Positions 1 through 11,360 of a DNA stretch of 64,000 bases are shown here, piece after piece. The notes beneath the pieces are model-generated. The model saw nothing but the letters and a program-made list of their open reading frames with translations. It was not told where the DNA came from and did not search any database. Location: the NCBI GenBank assembly GCA_039090855.1, contig CM077034.1, positions 17,431,303-17,495,302 of the forward strand, given 5' to 3'. The number at the start of each line of letters is the position of its first letter. Positions within the stretch are counted from its first letter, which is position 1. The position numbers and the translations under genes were made by a program. Source of the stretch: Macrothele yani. Taxonomy: Eukaryota > Arthropoda > Arachnida > Araneae > Macrothelidae.

Positions 1-313
1 AACCATTCTTTGCAAAAAAATGGCTCCCTCTTTCCACGGGAGAGTAAGGAAGTGCAAATGCCCACACAATGTTGCAGATTTTGTGCACGTAGCTTATGGC
101 ATACCTACCAATTTACCCAGTTTTGACACATAAGCCAAAGTCCTGTAGATGCCAGTAAACAGTTGAATGGATGATTGTGGCTAATTCCTCGACTGTTGCC
201 TGCGAATTCCCCTCAACAACAACTCGTCGTTGGCGTAAGGGTGCTGTTTCCCATTCGGAATTCCTAGAGCCATCGTTGACACTTTCTGACGTCCAGGCAC
301 TCTGACCAATCAC
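1..313 (-). pseudogene. mariner-like transposase remnant
   Basis: Reading the minus strand from 313 gives a short open stretch with TVEELATIIHSTVYWHLQDF, which resembles the second helix-turn-helix of mariner transposases (ELA..I..S..TV..HL...G). After a stop near 111 the same strand continues with a segment ending GAIFLQRMV, like the FL.RIVTGDE region just before the first catalytic aspartate. The frame is broken and the fragment runs off the left edge. Its right end abuts the Tc1 element at 311. The family call rests on motif memory only, so confidence is moderate. Confidence 0.45.
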
Positions 314-1493
314 TGAAGAGCAAGTGAATTAGAGACAGCTGGCGTTATGCAAATGTGACGCTATGGCCAGCCCTGTAAACGAAAACGACATTACGTGTGC
401 AGCGATACGACAATATAAGGAGTGATGCGACGGGAATCAGTAAGAGTCGGACGCAGTATGAGTAAGACCAAGAGCATTTAATCGTGAGCAAATTGCCGGG
501 ACCCGACGAATGGGTCACTCCATCTCGAAAGTCGTGCAGGCACTGGAATTTTCACCAGCCACTCTGTCACGGGTACTCCCTGAGTACATCGAATCCGGTA
601 AAACAAACCATCCCTGCAAGGGCCAACTGCCGTGGACAAGAGCGTGTGGATGAGCGGGGTCCTCGTCGGCTAGCACGCATTGTAACAGCGGATAGACGGG
701 CCACAGTGCAAGAAATCAATCGGCAATTTAACGCTGGTGCACAAAAACGTTTAAGCAGCCACACCATCCAGAACCATCTCCTCGCTATGGGGTACAGAAG
801 CCATCGTCCCACGAGGGTACCGCTGCTGACCGCACATCACAGGGTGCAAAGATTAGCATGGGCGCGGGAACATCGCCACTGGACCCTAGACATGTGGGAA
901 AATGTTGCCTGGACTGATGAGTCGGGATTCACGATGGCACATGCGGATGGCAGGATACGAGTACGGCGCAAACCACATGAAGCGATGGATCCTTCTTGCC
1001 AGCAGGGTACTCTTCAAGCTGGTGGGGGTGGCATTCTCGTCTGGGGACTGTTTACGAGGACTGAAATGGGACCCCTGGTACGTGTGACATCGTCCCTCAC
1101 AGGTCAACGTTACCGGAATATCCTGGACAACCATTTGCTCCCGTTTGTGCGTCTTCAACATCCCACTGGGGACCTCATCCTGCAACAAGACAATGCAGCT
1201 CTCGAATTGTATCCGAATGGTTGGATGAACACTCCACCGACGCGACCTCGCTTCCTTGGCCAGCTAAGTCACCTGACCTAAGCACATCTGGGATGCCATC
1301 GAGAGAGATGACCCCCTCCATGAAATCTTCGTGAACTGTGGGAGCTTGTTCAGGGGTCGTGGATCCATATGGCTTCCCAACGCTTCCGGTGTCTTGTCGA
1401 GTCCATGCCGAGACGAATCGCCGCCGTCATCAGGGCGAAAGGTGGTGCTACACGTTAATAGACCGGTATCTCTAATTCAATTGCTCATCAGTG
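311..1493 (+). mobile_element. Tc1-like transposon, family A, copy 1 (defective)
   Basis: The left terminal repeat starts CACTGAAGAGCAAGTGAATT and the right end is its inverted counterpart, AATTCAATTGCTCATCAGTG, followed by TA at 1494-1495. The same ends bound the copies at 47520, 48781 and 53080. About 1.18 kb is typical of a Tc1 element. The left flank is AT rather than TA, so the target duplication is degraded on that side. The interior holds a broken transposase. Confidence 0.85.
484..1445 (+). pseudogene. Tc1-like transposase pseudogene (family A copy 1)
   Basis: The longest open part is 484-1281. It contains the DNA-binding half (QEINRQFNAGAQKRLSSHTI, GYRSHRPTRVPLL), the first catalytic aspartate in AWTDESGFTMAHADGRIRVR, and the second in LILQQDNAA. 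Just after that the frame shifts, so the C-terminus reads ELYPNGWMNTPPT out of frame. Downstream, where the SPDLNPxEHxWD motif should be, about ten bases including the catalytic glutamate codon are missing (1275-1290). The N-terminus is also shifted: near 458 the reading MSKTKSI meets a stop. The product cannot be a functional transposase. Confidence 0.8.
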
Positions 1494-1858
1494 TATACAT
1501 TATTGATGTTTCATGTAGCAACAGCTGCTGTATGTTCTTGGTTCAGCTTGTACAGCATAATGTGACACAGCCATTTCCTATGCAGTTGAGGGCTAAACGG
1601 ACTCAACCCTTGTTCTCTGTCTCAAGTGACACGAAAGACTTGCCGCGCGATAGGTCTTATCGTGGCCGTTGTCTACGTCATCATCTGGTCGCCAGAAGGA
1701 GCAGTTCTGTTGGGCATGCGGAAAACAAAATTATTTACCCCTGATATATCATTCAATAACAGCAAGCGAACACACGAGCATCTTCGAACACAGTTCTGGT
1801 CATTTGTGGAATCCAGATGTGTTGCAGATGTGAAATATAAAACAAAGTGTTGTCAGTA
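1494..1858 (+). other. unassigned spacer with a short membrane-like ORF
   Basis: No transposon end is visible between the Tc1 element and the satellite. An open stretch at about 1590-1858 reads VTRKTCRAIGLIVAVVYVII followed by WSPEGAVLLG, a hydrophobic segment of about 20 residues with a W-x-P core, somewhat like transmembrane helix 6 of rhodopsin-family receptors. There is no conventional ATG before it and no second exon was recognised. It may be a chance reading or a receptor exon relic. Confidence 0.2.
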
Positions 1859-4800
1859 AGGTGGAGACAAATATTCTTAGGTTGTTTGTCCATGTTGAAG
1901 GAATGGGTGGAGAGATGCTTACTAAGAGAATTTATTCAGCCCAAGAAGGCAAGAAAGAAAGGTCAAATGTTGTAAGGTGGAGACAAATATTCTGAAGTGG
2001 TTTGGCCATGTTGAAAGAATGAGTGGAGAGATGCTTACTAAGAGAATTTGTTGAGCCAAGTGGCAGGAAAGAGAGGTAAAATGTTGTTAGTAAGGTGGAG
2101 ACAAATATTCTGAGGTGGTTTGGCCATGTTGAAAGAATGAGTGGCGAGATGCTTACTAAGAGAATTTGTTGAGCCAAGTGGCAAGAAAGAAAGGTAAAAT
2201 GTTGTTAGTAAGGTGGAGACAAATATTCTGAAGTGGTTTGGCCATGTTGAAAGAATGAGTGGAGAGATGCTTACTAAGAGAATTTGTTGAGCCAAGTGGC
2301 AGGAAAGAAAGGTAAAATGTAGTTAGTAAGGTGGAGAAAAATATTGTGAGGTGGTTTGGCCATGTTGAAAGAATGAGTAGCGAGATGCTTACTAAGAGAA
2401 TTTGTTGAGCCAAGTGGCAAGAAAGAAAGGTCAAATGTTGTAAGGTGGAGACAAATATTCTGAAGTGGTTTGGCCATGTTGAAAGAATGAGTGGGGAGAT
2501 GCTTACTAAGAGAATTTGTTGAGCCAAGTGGCAGGAAAGAAAGGCAAAATGTATTTAGTAAGGTGGAGCAAAATATTGTGAGGTGGTTTGGCCATGTTGA
2601 AAGAATGAGTAGCGAGATGCTTACTAAGAGAATTTGTTGAGCCAAGTGGCAGGAAAGAAAGGTAAAATGTTGTTAGTAAGGTGGAGACAAATATTCTGAA
2701 GTGGTTTGGCCACGTTGAAAGAATGAGTGGAGAGATGCTTACTAAGAGAATTTGTTGAGCCAAGTGGCAGGAAAGAAAGGTAAAATGTAGTTAGTAAGGT
2801 GGAGAAAAATATTGTGAGGTGGTTTGGCCATGTTGAAAGAATGAGTAGCGAGATGCTTACTAAGAGAATTTGTTGAGCCAAGTGGCAGGAAAGAAAGGTA
2901 AAATGTTGTTAGTAAGGTGGAGACAAATATTCTGAAGTGGTTTGGCCATGTTGAAAGAATGAGTGGAGAGATGCTTACTAAGAGAATTTGTTGAGCCAAG
3001 TGGCAGGAAAGAAAGGTAAAATGTAGTTAGTAAGGTGGAGAAACATATTGTGAGGTGGTTTGGCCATGTTGAAAGAATGAGTAGCGAGATGCTTACTAAG
3101 AGAATTTGTTGAGCCAAGTGGCAAGAAAGAAAGGTCAAATGTTGTAAGGTGGAGACAAATATTCTGAAGTGGTTTGGCCATGTTGAAAGAATGAGTGGAG
3201 AGATGCTTACTAAGAGAATTTGTTGAGCCAAGTGGCAGGAAAGAAAGGTAAAATGTAGTTAGTAAGGTGGAGAAAAATATTGTGAGGTGGTTTGGCCATG
3301 TTGAAAGAATAAGTAGCGAGATGCTTACTAAGAGAATTTGTTGAGCCAAGTGGCAAGAAAGAAAGGTCAAATGTTGTAAGGTGGAGACAAATATTCTGAA
3401 GTGGTTTGGCCATGTTGAAAGAATGAGTGGAGAGATGCTTACTAAGAGAATTTGTTGAGCCAAGTGGCAGGAAAGAAAGGTAAAATGTAGTTAGTAAGGT
3501 GGAGAAAAATATTGTGAGGTGGTTTGGCCATGTTGAAAGAATGAGTAGCGAGATGCTTACTAAGAGAATTTTTTGAGCCAAGTGGCAGGAAAGAAAGGTA
3601 AAATGTAGTTAGTAAGGTGGAGAAAGATATTGTGAGGTGGTTTGGCCATGTTGAAAGAATGAGTAGCGAGATGCTTACTAAGAGAATTTGTTGAGCCAAG
3701 TGGCAGGAAAGAAAGGTAAAATATTGTTAGTAAGGTGGAGACAAATATTCTGAAGTGGTTTGGCCATGTTGAAAGAATGAGTGGAGAGATGCTTACTAAG
3801 AGAATTTGTTGAGCCAAGTGGCAGGAAAGAAAGGTAAAATGTAGTTAGTAAGGTGGAGAAAAATATTGTGAGGTGGTTTGGCCATGTTGAAAGAATGAGT
3901 AGCGAGATGCTTACTAAGAGAATTTGTTGAGCCAAGTGGCAGGAAAGAAAAGTAAAATATTGTTAGTAAGGTGGAGACAAATATTAGGAGGTGGTTTGGC
4001 CATGTTGAAATAATGAGTGGCGAGATGCTTACTAAGAGAATTTGTTGAGCCAAGTGGCAGGAAAGAAAGGTAAAATGTTGTTAGTAAGGTAGAGACAAAT
4101 ATTCTAAGGGAGTTTGGCCATGTCGAAAGAATGAGTGGCGAGATGCTTACTAAGAGAATTTGTTGAGCCAAGCGGCAGGAAAGAAAGGTAAAATGTAGTT
4201 AGTAAGGTGGAGAAAAATATTGTGAGGTGGTTTGGCCATGTTGAAAGAATGAGTAGCGAGATGCTTACTAAGAGAATTTGTTGAGCCAAGTGGCAGGAAA
4301 GAAAGGTAAAATATTGTTAGTAAGGTGGAGACAAATATTAGGAGGTGGTTTGGCCATGTTGAAATAATGAGTGGCGAGATGCTTACTAAGAGAATTTGTT
4401 GAGCCAAGTGGCAGGAAAGAAAGGTAAAATGTTGTTAGTAAGGTAGAGACAAATATTCTAAGGTAGTTTGGCCATGTTGAAAGAATGAGTGGCGAGATGC
4501 TTACTAAGAGAATTTGTTGAGCCAAGTGGCAGGAAAGAAAAGTAAAATGTAGTTAGTAAGATGGAGAGAAATATTTTGAGGTGGTTTGGCCATGTTGAAA
4601 TAATGAGTGGCGAGATGCTTACTAAGAGCATTTGTTGAGCCAAGTGGCAGGAAAGAAAGGTAAAATGTTGTTAGTAAGGTGGAGACAAATATTCTGAGGT
4701 GGTTTGGCCATGTTGAAAGAATGAGTGGCGAGATGCTTACTAAGAGAATTTGTTGAGCCAAGTGGCAGGAAAGAAAGGTAAAATGTTGTTAGTAAGGTGG

Positions 4801-7800
4801 AGACCAATATTCGGAGGTGGTTTGGCCATGTTGAAAGAATGAGTGGCGAGATGCTTACTAAGAGGATTTGTTGAGCCAAGTGGCAGGAAAGAAAGGTAAA
4901 ATGTTGTTAGTAAGGTGGAGACAAATATTGTGAGGTGGTTTGGCCATGTTGAAAGAATGAGTGGCGAGATGCTTACTAAGAGAATTTGTTGAGCCAAGTG
5001 GCAGGAAAGAAAGTTAAAATGTAGTTAGTAAGGTGGAGAAAAATATTCTGAGGTGGTTTGGCCATGTTGAAAGAATGAGTAGCGAGATGCTTACTAAGAG
5101 AATTTGTTGAGCCAAGTGGCAGGAAATAAAGGTAAAATGTTGTTAGTAAGGTGGAGACAAATATTCTGAAGTGGTTTGGCCATGTTGAAAGAATGAGTGG
5201 AGAGATGCTTACTAAGAGAATTTGTTGAGCCAAGTGGCAGGAAAGAAAGGTAAAATGTAGTTAGTAAGGTGGAGACAAACTTCCTGAAGTGGTTTGGCCA
5301 TGTTGAAAGAATGAGTATCGAGATGCTTACTATGAGAATTTGTTGAGCCAAGTGGCAGGAAAGAAAGTTAAAATGTAGTTAGTAAGGTGGAGAAAAATAT
5401 TCTGAGGTGGTTTGGCCATGTTGAAAGAATGAGTAGCGAGATGCTTACTAAGAGAATTTGTTGAGCCAAGTGGCATTAAAGAAAGGTAAAATGTTGTTAG
5501 TAAGGTGGAAACAAATATTCTGAGGTGGTTTGGCCATGTTGAAAGAATGAGTTTCGAGATGCTTACTAAGAGAATTTGTTGAGCCAAGTGGCAGGAAAGA
5601 AAGGTAAAATGTTGTTAGTAAGGTGGAGACAAATATTCTGAGGTGGTTTGGCCATGTTGAAAGAATGAGTATCGAGATGCTTACTATGAGAATTTGTTGA
5701 GCCAAGTGGCAGGAAAGAAAGGTAAAATGTAGTTAGTAAGGTGGAGACAAATATTCTGAGGTGGTTTGGCCATGTTGAAAGAATGAGTGGCGAGATGCTT
5801 ACTAAGAGAATTTGTTGAGCCAAGTGGCAGGAAAGAAAGGTAAAATGTTGTTAGTAAGGTGGAGACCAATATTCGGAGGTGGTTTGGCCATGTTGAAAGA
5901 ATGAGTGGCGAGATGCTTACTAAGAGAATTTGTTGAGCCAAGTGGCAGGAAAGAAAGGTAAAATGTTGTTAGTAAGGTGGAGACCAATATTCGGAGGTGG
6001 TTTGGCCATGTTGAAAGAATGAGTGGCGAGATGCTTACTAAGAGAATTTGTTGAGCCAAGTGGCAGGAAAGAAGGGTAAAATGTTGTTAGTAAGGTGGAG
6101 ACAAATATTCTGAGGTGGTTTGGCCATGTTGAAAGAATGAGTAGCGAGATGCTTACTAAGAGAATTTGTTGAGCCAAGTGGCAGGAAAGAAAGGTAAAAT
6201 GTTGTTAGTAAGGTGGAAACAAATATTCTGAGGTGGTTTGGCCATGTTGAAAGAATGAGTTTCGAGATGCTTACTAAGAGAATTTGTTGAGCCAAGTGGC
6301 AGGAAAGAAAGGTAAAATGTTGTTAGTAAGGTGGAGACAAATATTCTGAGGTGGTTTGGCCATGTTGAAAGAATGAGTATCGAGATGCTTACTATGAGAA
6401 TTTGTTGAGCCAAGTGGCAGGAAAGAAAGGTAAAATGTAGTTAGTAAGGTGGAGACAAATATTCTGAGGTGGTTTGGCCATGTTGAAAGAATGAGTGGCG
6501 AGATGCTTACTAAGAGAATTTGTTGAGCCAAGCGGCAGGAAAGAAAGATAAAAGGTGTTAGTAAGGTGGAGAAAAATATTGTGAGGTGGTTTGGCCATGT
6601 TGAAAGAATGAGTAGCGAGATGCTTACTAAGAGAATTTGTTGAGCCAAGTGGCAGGAAAGAAAGGTTAAATGTTGTTAGTAAGGTGGAGACAAATATTCT
6701 GAAGTGGTTTGGCCATGTTGAAAGAATGAGTGGAGAGATGCTTACTAAGAGAATTATGTTGAGCCAAGTGGCAGGAAAGAAAGGTAAAATGTTGTTAGTG
6801 AGGTGGAGACAAATATTCTGAGGTGGTTTGGCCATGTTGAAAGAATGAGTGGCGAGATGCTTACTAAGAGAATTTGTTGAGCCAAGTGGCAGGAAAGAAA
6901 GGTAAAATGTTGTTAGTAAGGTGGAGACCAATATTCGGAGGTGGTTTGGCCATGTTGAAAGAATGAGTGGCGAGATGCTTACTAAGAGAATTTGTTGAGC
7001 CAAGTGGCAGGAAAGAAAGTTAAAATGTTATTACTAAGGTGGAGAAAAATATTCTGAGGTGGTTTGGCCATGTTGAAAGAATGAGTAGCGAGATGCTTAC
7101 TAAGAGAATTTGTTGAGCCAAGTGGCACTAAAGAAAGGTAAAATGTTGTTAGTAAGGTGGAGACAAATATTCTGAAGAGGTTTGGCCATGTTGAAAGAAT
7201 GAGTGGAGAGATGCTTACTAAGAGAATTTGTTGAGCCAAGTGGCAGGAAAGAAAGGTAAAATGTAGTTAGTAAGGTGGAGAAAAATATTGTGAGGTGGTT
7301 TGGCCATGTTGAAAGAATGAGTAGCGAGATGCTTACTAAGAGAATTTGTTGAGCCAAGTGGCAGGAAAGAAAGGTTAAATGTTGTTAGTAAGGTGGAGAC
7401 AAATATTCTGAAGTGGTTTGGCCATGTTGAAAGAATGAGTGGAGAGATGCTTACTAAGAGAATTTGTTGAGCCAAGTGGCAGGAAAGAAAGGTAAAATGT
7501 TGTTAATAAGGTGGAGACAAATATTCTGAGGTGGTTTGGCCATGTTGAAAGAATGAGTTTCGAGATGCTTACTAAGAGAATTTGTTGAGCCAAGTGGCAG
7601 GAAAGAAAGGTAAAATGTTTTTAGTAAGGTGGAGACAAATATTCTGAGGTGGTTTGGCCATGTTGAAAGAATGAGTGGCGAGATGCTTACTAAGAGAATT
7701 TGTTGAGCCAAGTGGCAGGAAAGAAAGGTAAAATGTTGTTAGTAAGGTGGAGACAAATATTCTGAGGTGGTTTGGCCATGTTGAAAGAATGAGTGGCGAG

Positions 7801-8262
7801 ATGCTTACTAAGAGAATTTGTTGAGCCAAGTGGCAGGAAAGAAAGGTAAAATGTTGTTAGTAAGGTGGAGACAAATATTATGAGGTGGTTTGGCCATGTT
7901 GAAAGAATGAGTGGCGAGATGCTTACTAAGAGAATTTGTTGAGCCAAGTGGCAGGAAAGAAAGGTAAAATGTAGTTAGTAAGATGGAGACAAATATTTTG
8001 AGGTGGTTTGGCCATGTTGAAAGAATGAGTGGCGAGATGCTTACTAAGAGAATTTGTTGAGCCAAGTGGCAATAAAGAAAGGTAAAATGTTGTTAGTAAG
8101 GTGGAGACAAATATTCTGAGGTGGTTTGGCCAAGTTGAAAGAATGAATGGAGAGAATATATTACTAAGAGAATATGTTCAGCACAAGTGGCAGGAAAAAA
8201 AAGTAAAGTGTTAGTAAGGTTGAGACAAATATTCTTAGGTAGTTTGGCCATGTTGAAAGAAT
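1859..8262 (+). repeat. 118-bp tandem satellite derived from LINE RT coding sequence
   Basis: About 54 head-to-tail units with a 118-bp period; some units (for example near 2440, 3140 and 3370) lack 4 bp. A typical unit carries GGTGGTTTGGCCATGTTGAA and GAGATGCTTACTAAGAGAAT. In one plus frame it reads NILRWFGHVERMSGEMLTKR, which is the C-terminal region of a LINE reverse transcriptase and matches the minus-strand LINE at 28300-28400 (NILRLSGRLERMSDEMLTK). Because 118 is not a multiple of three, reading frames rotate from unit to unit. The array is not expected to encode protein. Long minus-strand open stretches, each repeating every 118 bp, are a by-product. Confidence 0.95.
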
Positions 8263-8450
8263 GAGTGAATTTATTCAGCTCAGGTGGCATTAAAGAGAGA
8301 TAGACGAAGGTCAATGAAATCATGGGAGGGCCAGATTCAGGTAAAAGACAATGAAGTACAAGATATCTTGTGTGAGATGTGGTACGAAAGTAATTTATAT
8401 TCAGTTTGTGTGCCAGGATCACTTTAAATGGAGACTATTGATATAATAAA
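8263..8450 (+). pseudogene. LINE 3' remnant continuing out of the 118-bp array
   Basis: Where the array ends the sequence does not stop. It runs on into AGGTGGCATTAAAGAGAGAT and reads VALKRDRRRSMKSWEGQIQ. The LINE at 28125-28320 on the minus strand reads VAVRKGRGRPRKSWEDQIQ at the same point. So the right edge of the satellite is followed by the colinear next part of the same LINE C-terminus. After about 8340 the similarity becomes weak. Confidence 0.7.
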
Positions 8451-9416
8451 ATCTAGCTCCAGAATTCTGAAGCTTTTTTGAGAGGCTAACCTTTGAATTT
8501 AAAAAAAAATGGTTTTTATTTGTATTTTGGTATCTTCTTAATTTCTTAAAACACCTGTTAATATTCTTAATGGTGAATAAATTGGATTCCAGCTGTTTTT
8601 TAAAACACCTTGCTTTATTTTATTCGCGGAAATTTCTATTAATTGTTGTACCTAAGAAACCAAATGAGTGCCTCATTTAGCGTCAATGATACAGGTATTT
8701 TGAGAAGACCGCCCAGCTGCTTAAAACATATGTGTCTGAAGCCAATTCATCAAAGTCCAAAACAGGAGTTGATTTGGTTAGGGAGATGCTAAAAAGTGCA
8801 TTGCCTGTAAAGGTATGTGCCCAAAAAACTGGTCGTAAGAAATTTTCTTCGCCCCGCCTACTGCCCTTGGTGCATGCGGTTTTAGGGGGGAGAGACGCTC
8901 GAGAACAATAGAACGAGGCATGAGGTGAAATATGACTCCACTTGGAAAAAGAAGCAATATTAATACCCGCAGCCCTCCAATAAACGTAACTGGCCGTGGC
9001 TTGTAGACCCAGCGATCGTATCTCCATGTTATTATTATCATTATTCCCACGGAAATTCAATTCCCTCTTCCTTCGTTTTATTTTTACTTTCTTCCTTCAT
9101 AAGGAGCTTTGAAGTCTTTTGATTAATCTCGTTAAAATCTGTCTCCAATCCTTTTTCTTTCGCTCAAGAGTTGAACTGCAACTCTACGAGAAAAAAAGTT
9201 CTGCGCTACTCATAGACTAGACAAAAATCATTAAAATACGTCCTTGAAATTATAATGCACTGGTTGAATTGCCCGGCGTTGCACGGGAGAATTTAGTGTT
9301 AATTCACTATCTAAATTTTGTACAAATCAAATGAAAATGATTAACTAATACTGTATTTAGTTTCTTTGTTGAATTTGAATTGTGTTTTCTGTAGAGTCTT
9401 CAGGCACACACTAATC
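8451..9416. other. unassigned spacer
   Basis: AT-rich sequence with no recognisable coding region or transposon terminus. A poly-A stretch lies near 8501 and a CCCGGCGTTGCACGGG motif at about 9271. Two overlapping minus-strand open stretches (8683-9060) show no family I recognise and are probably chance. Confidence 0.4.
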
Positions 9417-9830
9417 TTTTTTTTTTTTTTAATTGGAGGTTTAACGACCACTGTGAGCAACTCAATGGGCTATGAGCAGTCGCCCGTCCCTAATTTAGGG
9501 TCACTGGTTCCAGGGAAGGGAGAGAGCCAGTGCCGTAAGACAAACACAACATTCATTCCTCACCGGGATTCGAACCCGGACCCATCTCGGGATGAATGAT
9601 TTTTTTTTTTTTTTGATTGGAGGTTTAACGACCACCGTCAGCAACTCAAAGGGCTATAAGCAGTCGCCCGTCCCTAATTTAGGGTCACTGGTTCCAGGGA
9701 AGGGAGAGAGCCAGTGCCGTAAGACAAACACAACATCCATGCCTCACCGGGATTCGAACGCGGACCCATCTCGGACGAATGATTTTTTTTTTTTTTTGAT
9801 TGGAAATTTTTTTTTTTTTTTTTTTTTTTT

Positions 9831-10038
9831 TGATTGGAGGTTTAACGACCACCGTGAGCAACTCAATGGGCTATAAGCAGTTGCCCGTCCCTAATTTAGG
9901 GTCACTGGTTCCAGGAAGGGAGAGAGCAAGTGCCGTAAGACAAACACAACATCCATGCCTCACCGGGATTCGAACCCGGACCCCTTACGGACGAATGATC
10001 AGAGGCCAACGCCTTAGACCACTGCGCCACCGGGGCGG
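9831..10038 (-). repeat. full-length tRNA-derived SINE
   Basis: Read on the minus strand, the head has an A-box-like TGGCGCAGTGGTC and a B box GGTTCGAATCC, the RNA polymerase III internal promoter of a tRNA. The roughly 125-bp body follows, then a poly-A tail (poly-T 9808-9830 on the plus strand). The total is about 208 bp. The head sits directly against the body of the next copy at 10039 with no tail between them. Confidence 0.85.
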
Positions 10039-10260
10039 CGATTGGAAGTTTAACGACCACCGTGAGCAACTAACTCAATGGGCTATGAGCAGTCGCCCGT
10101 CCCTAATTTAGGGTCACTGGTTCCAGGGAAGGGAGAGAGCCAGTGCCGTAAGACAAACACAACATCCATGCCTCACCGGGATTCGAACGCGGACCCATCT
10201 CGGACGAATGATTTTTTTTTTTTTTGATTGGAAGTTGTTTTTTTTTTTTTTTTTTTTTTT

Positions 10261-10468
10261 GATTGGAGGTTTAACGACCACCGTGAGCAACTCAATGGGC
10301 TATAAGCAGTTGCCCGTCCCTAATTTAGGGTCACTGGTTCCAGGGAAGGGAGAGAGCCAGTGCCGTAAGACAAACACAACATCCATGCCTCACTGGGATT
10401 CGAACCCGGACCCCTTACGGACGAATGATCAGAGGCCAACGCCTTAGACCACTGCGCCACCGGGGCGG
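10261..10468 (-). repeat. full-length tRNA-derived SINE (duplicate of the 9831 copy)
   Basis: Same A and B boxes and body as the copy at 9831-10038. It is preceded by a longer poly-T (10238-10260) and followed without a gap by a headless copy, exactly as at 9831. This supports origin by duplication of the two-copy block. Confidence 0.85.
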
Positions 10469-10851
10469 CGATTGGAAGTTTAACGACCACCGTGAGCAAC
10501 TAACTCAATGGGCTATGAGCAGTCGCCCGTCTCTAATTTAGGGTCACTGGTTCCAGGGAAGGGAGAGAGCCAGTGCCGTAAGACAAACACAACATCCATG
10601 CCTCACCAAGATTCGAACGCGGAACCATCTCGGATGAATGATTTTTTTTTTTTTTGATTGGAGGTTTAACGACCACCGTGATCAACTCAATGGGCTATAA
10701 GCAGTCGCCCGTCCCTAATTTAGGGTCACTGGTTCCAGGGAAGGCAGAGAGTCAGTGCCGTAAGACAAACACAACATCCATTCCTCACCGGGATTCGAAC
10801 CCGGACCCCATCTCGGATGAAGCCATCGCCTAGGCCACTGCGCCACCGGGG

Positions 10852-11159
10852 ATTCTTAGTTTTTCCATTTGATTTTTCTTGTTTACTTACCTTGTGACGT
10901 ACTACAGAGAGAGATCACGTGTCAAGACGACAGATCTGCAGCGATACATTCCGTCCGTGAAATTTAGTTGGGAGAGCAACTTACTCCGGAGTGACGGGAC
11001 GCGGGTTCGATCCTCGTCAAGGTCGAACTTGTGTTTTCATAACCTTCACTTCCAATGCTGAATTCTGTCGCAGTTCTTAACAGGAAAACACTTGTCACAA
11101 AAACATAAATTCTTGCACTTATCATAACAAAAATATTAAATTCGAATTAAAAGTGGAAA
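10852..11159. other. spacer with a dispersed repeat and a B-box-like site
   Basis: About 80 bp (10913-10992) containing GTGTCAAGACGACAGATCTG and AGTTGGGAGAGCAACTTACT recur in diverged form at 52105-52185. Just downstream, CGGGTTCGATCCTCG resembles a polymerase III B box, so the dispersed repeat could be part of another SINE. No coding region is seen. Confidence 0.5.
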
Positions 11160-11360
11160 ATGGAACTCTCTACGAAAATTTTGTAAAAGGACTCCTTGAC
11201 CCCGGGCTTCGACTCCTTCCAAAAACCATCTACGGTCTAAGTTAGGGTGCCATCAGATAGTATACCAATTCAAAATAAAAAAGTAAAAAATGAAACTTTT
11301 AACGAAAATGTTGTGTGGGGCCCCTTGACCTCGGGCTCTGACACCTTCCAAAAATCGTCT

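Larger units (their letters stand above)
9417..10851 (-). repeat. cluster of seven tRNA-derived SINE copies
   Basis: Copies lie at about 9431-9596, 9616-9781, 9831-10038, 10039-10210, 10261-10468, 10469-10640 and 10656-10851, all on the minus strand, so poly-T tails precede each body. The body carries GGTTTAACGACCACCGTGAG and TTTAGGGTCACTGGTTCCAG. Only some copies keep the tRNA-like head. The segment 9782-10210 (two poly-T blocks, a full copy and a headless copy) is repeated almost exactly at 10211-10640, so the cluster grew partly by tandem duplication and not only by separate retroposition. Confidence 0.9.

Noticed and set aside
1859..8262. CRISPR array
   Set aside because: Units are directly adjacent with no unique spacers, the period is too long, and the genome is eukaryotic.
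1932..8422. Dozens of overlapping minus-strand ORFs of 85-203 codons (MAQQILLVSIS...)
   Set aside because: They recur every 118 bp, overlap each other in rotating frames and are the antisense of the satellite unit. The sense strand matches a LINE. They are a periodicity artefact, not a protein family.
9950..10030. True tRNA genes in the SINE cluster
   Set aside because: The A and B boxes are good, but each head is joined to the same 125-bp body and tail, and several copies are partial. They are SINE heads.
9366..10447. Plus-strand ORFs with FFFFLIGGLTTTVSNSMGYKQ
   Set aside because: Poly-T tail plus SINE body translated in the antisense direction. The same reading appears in every SINE copy.
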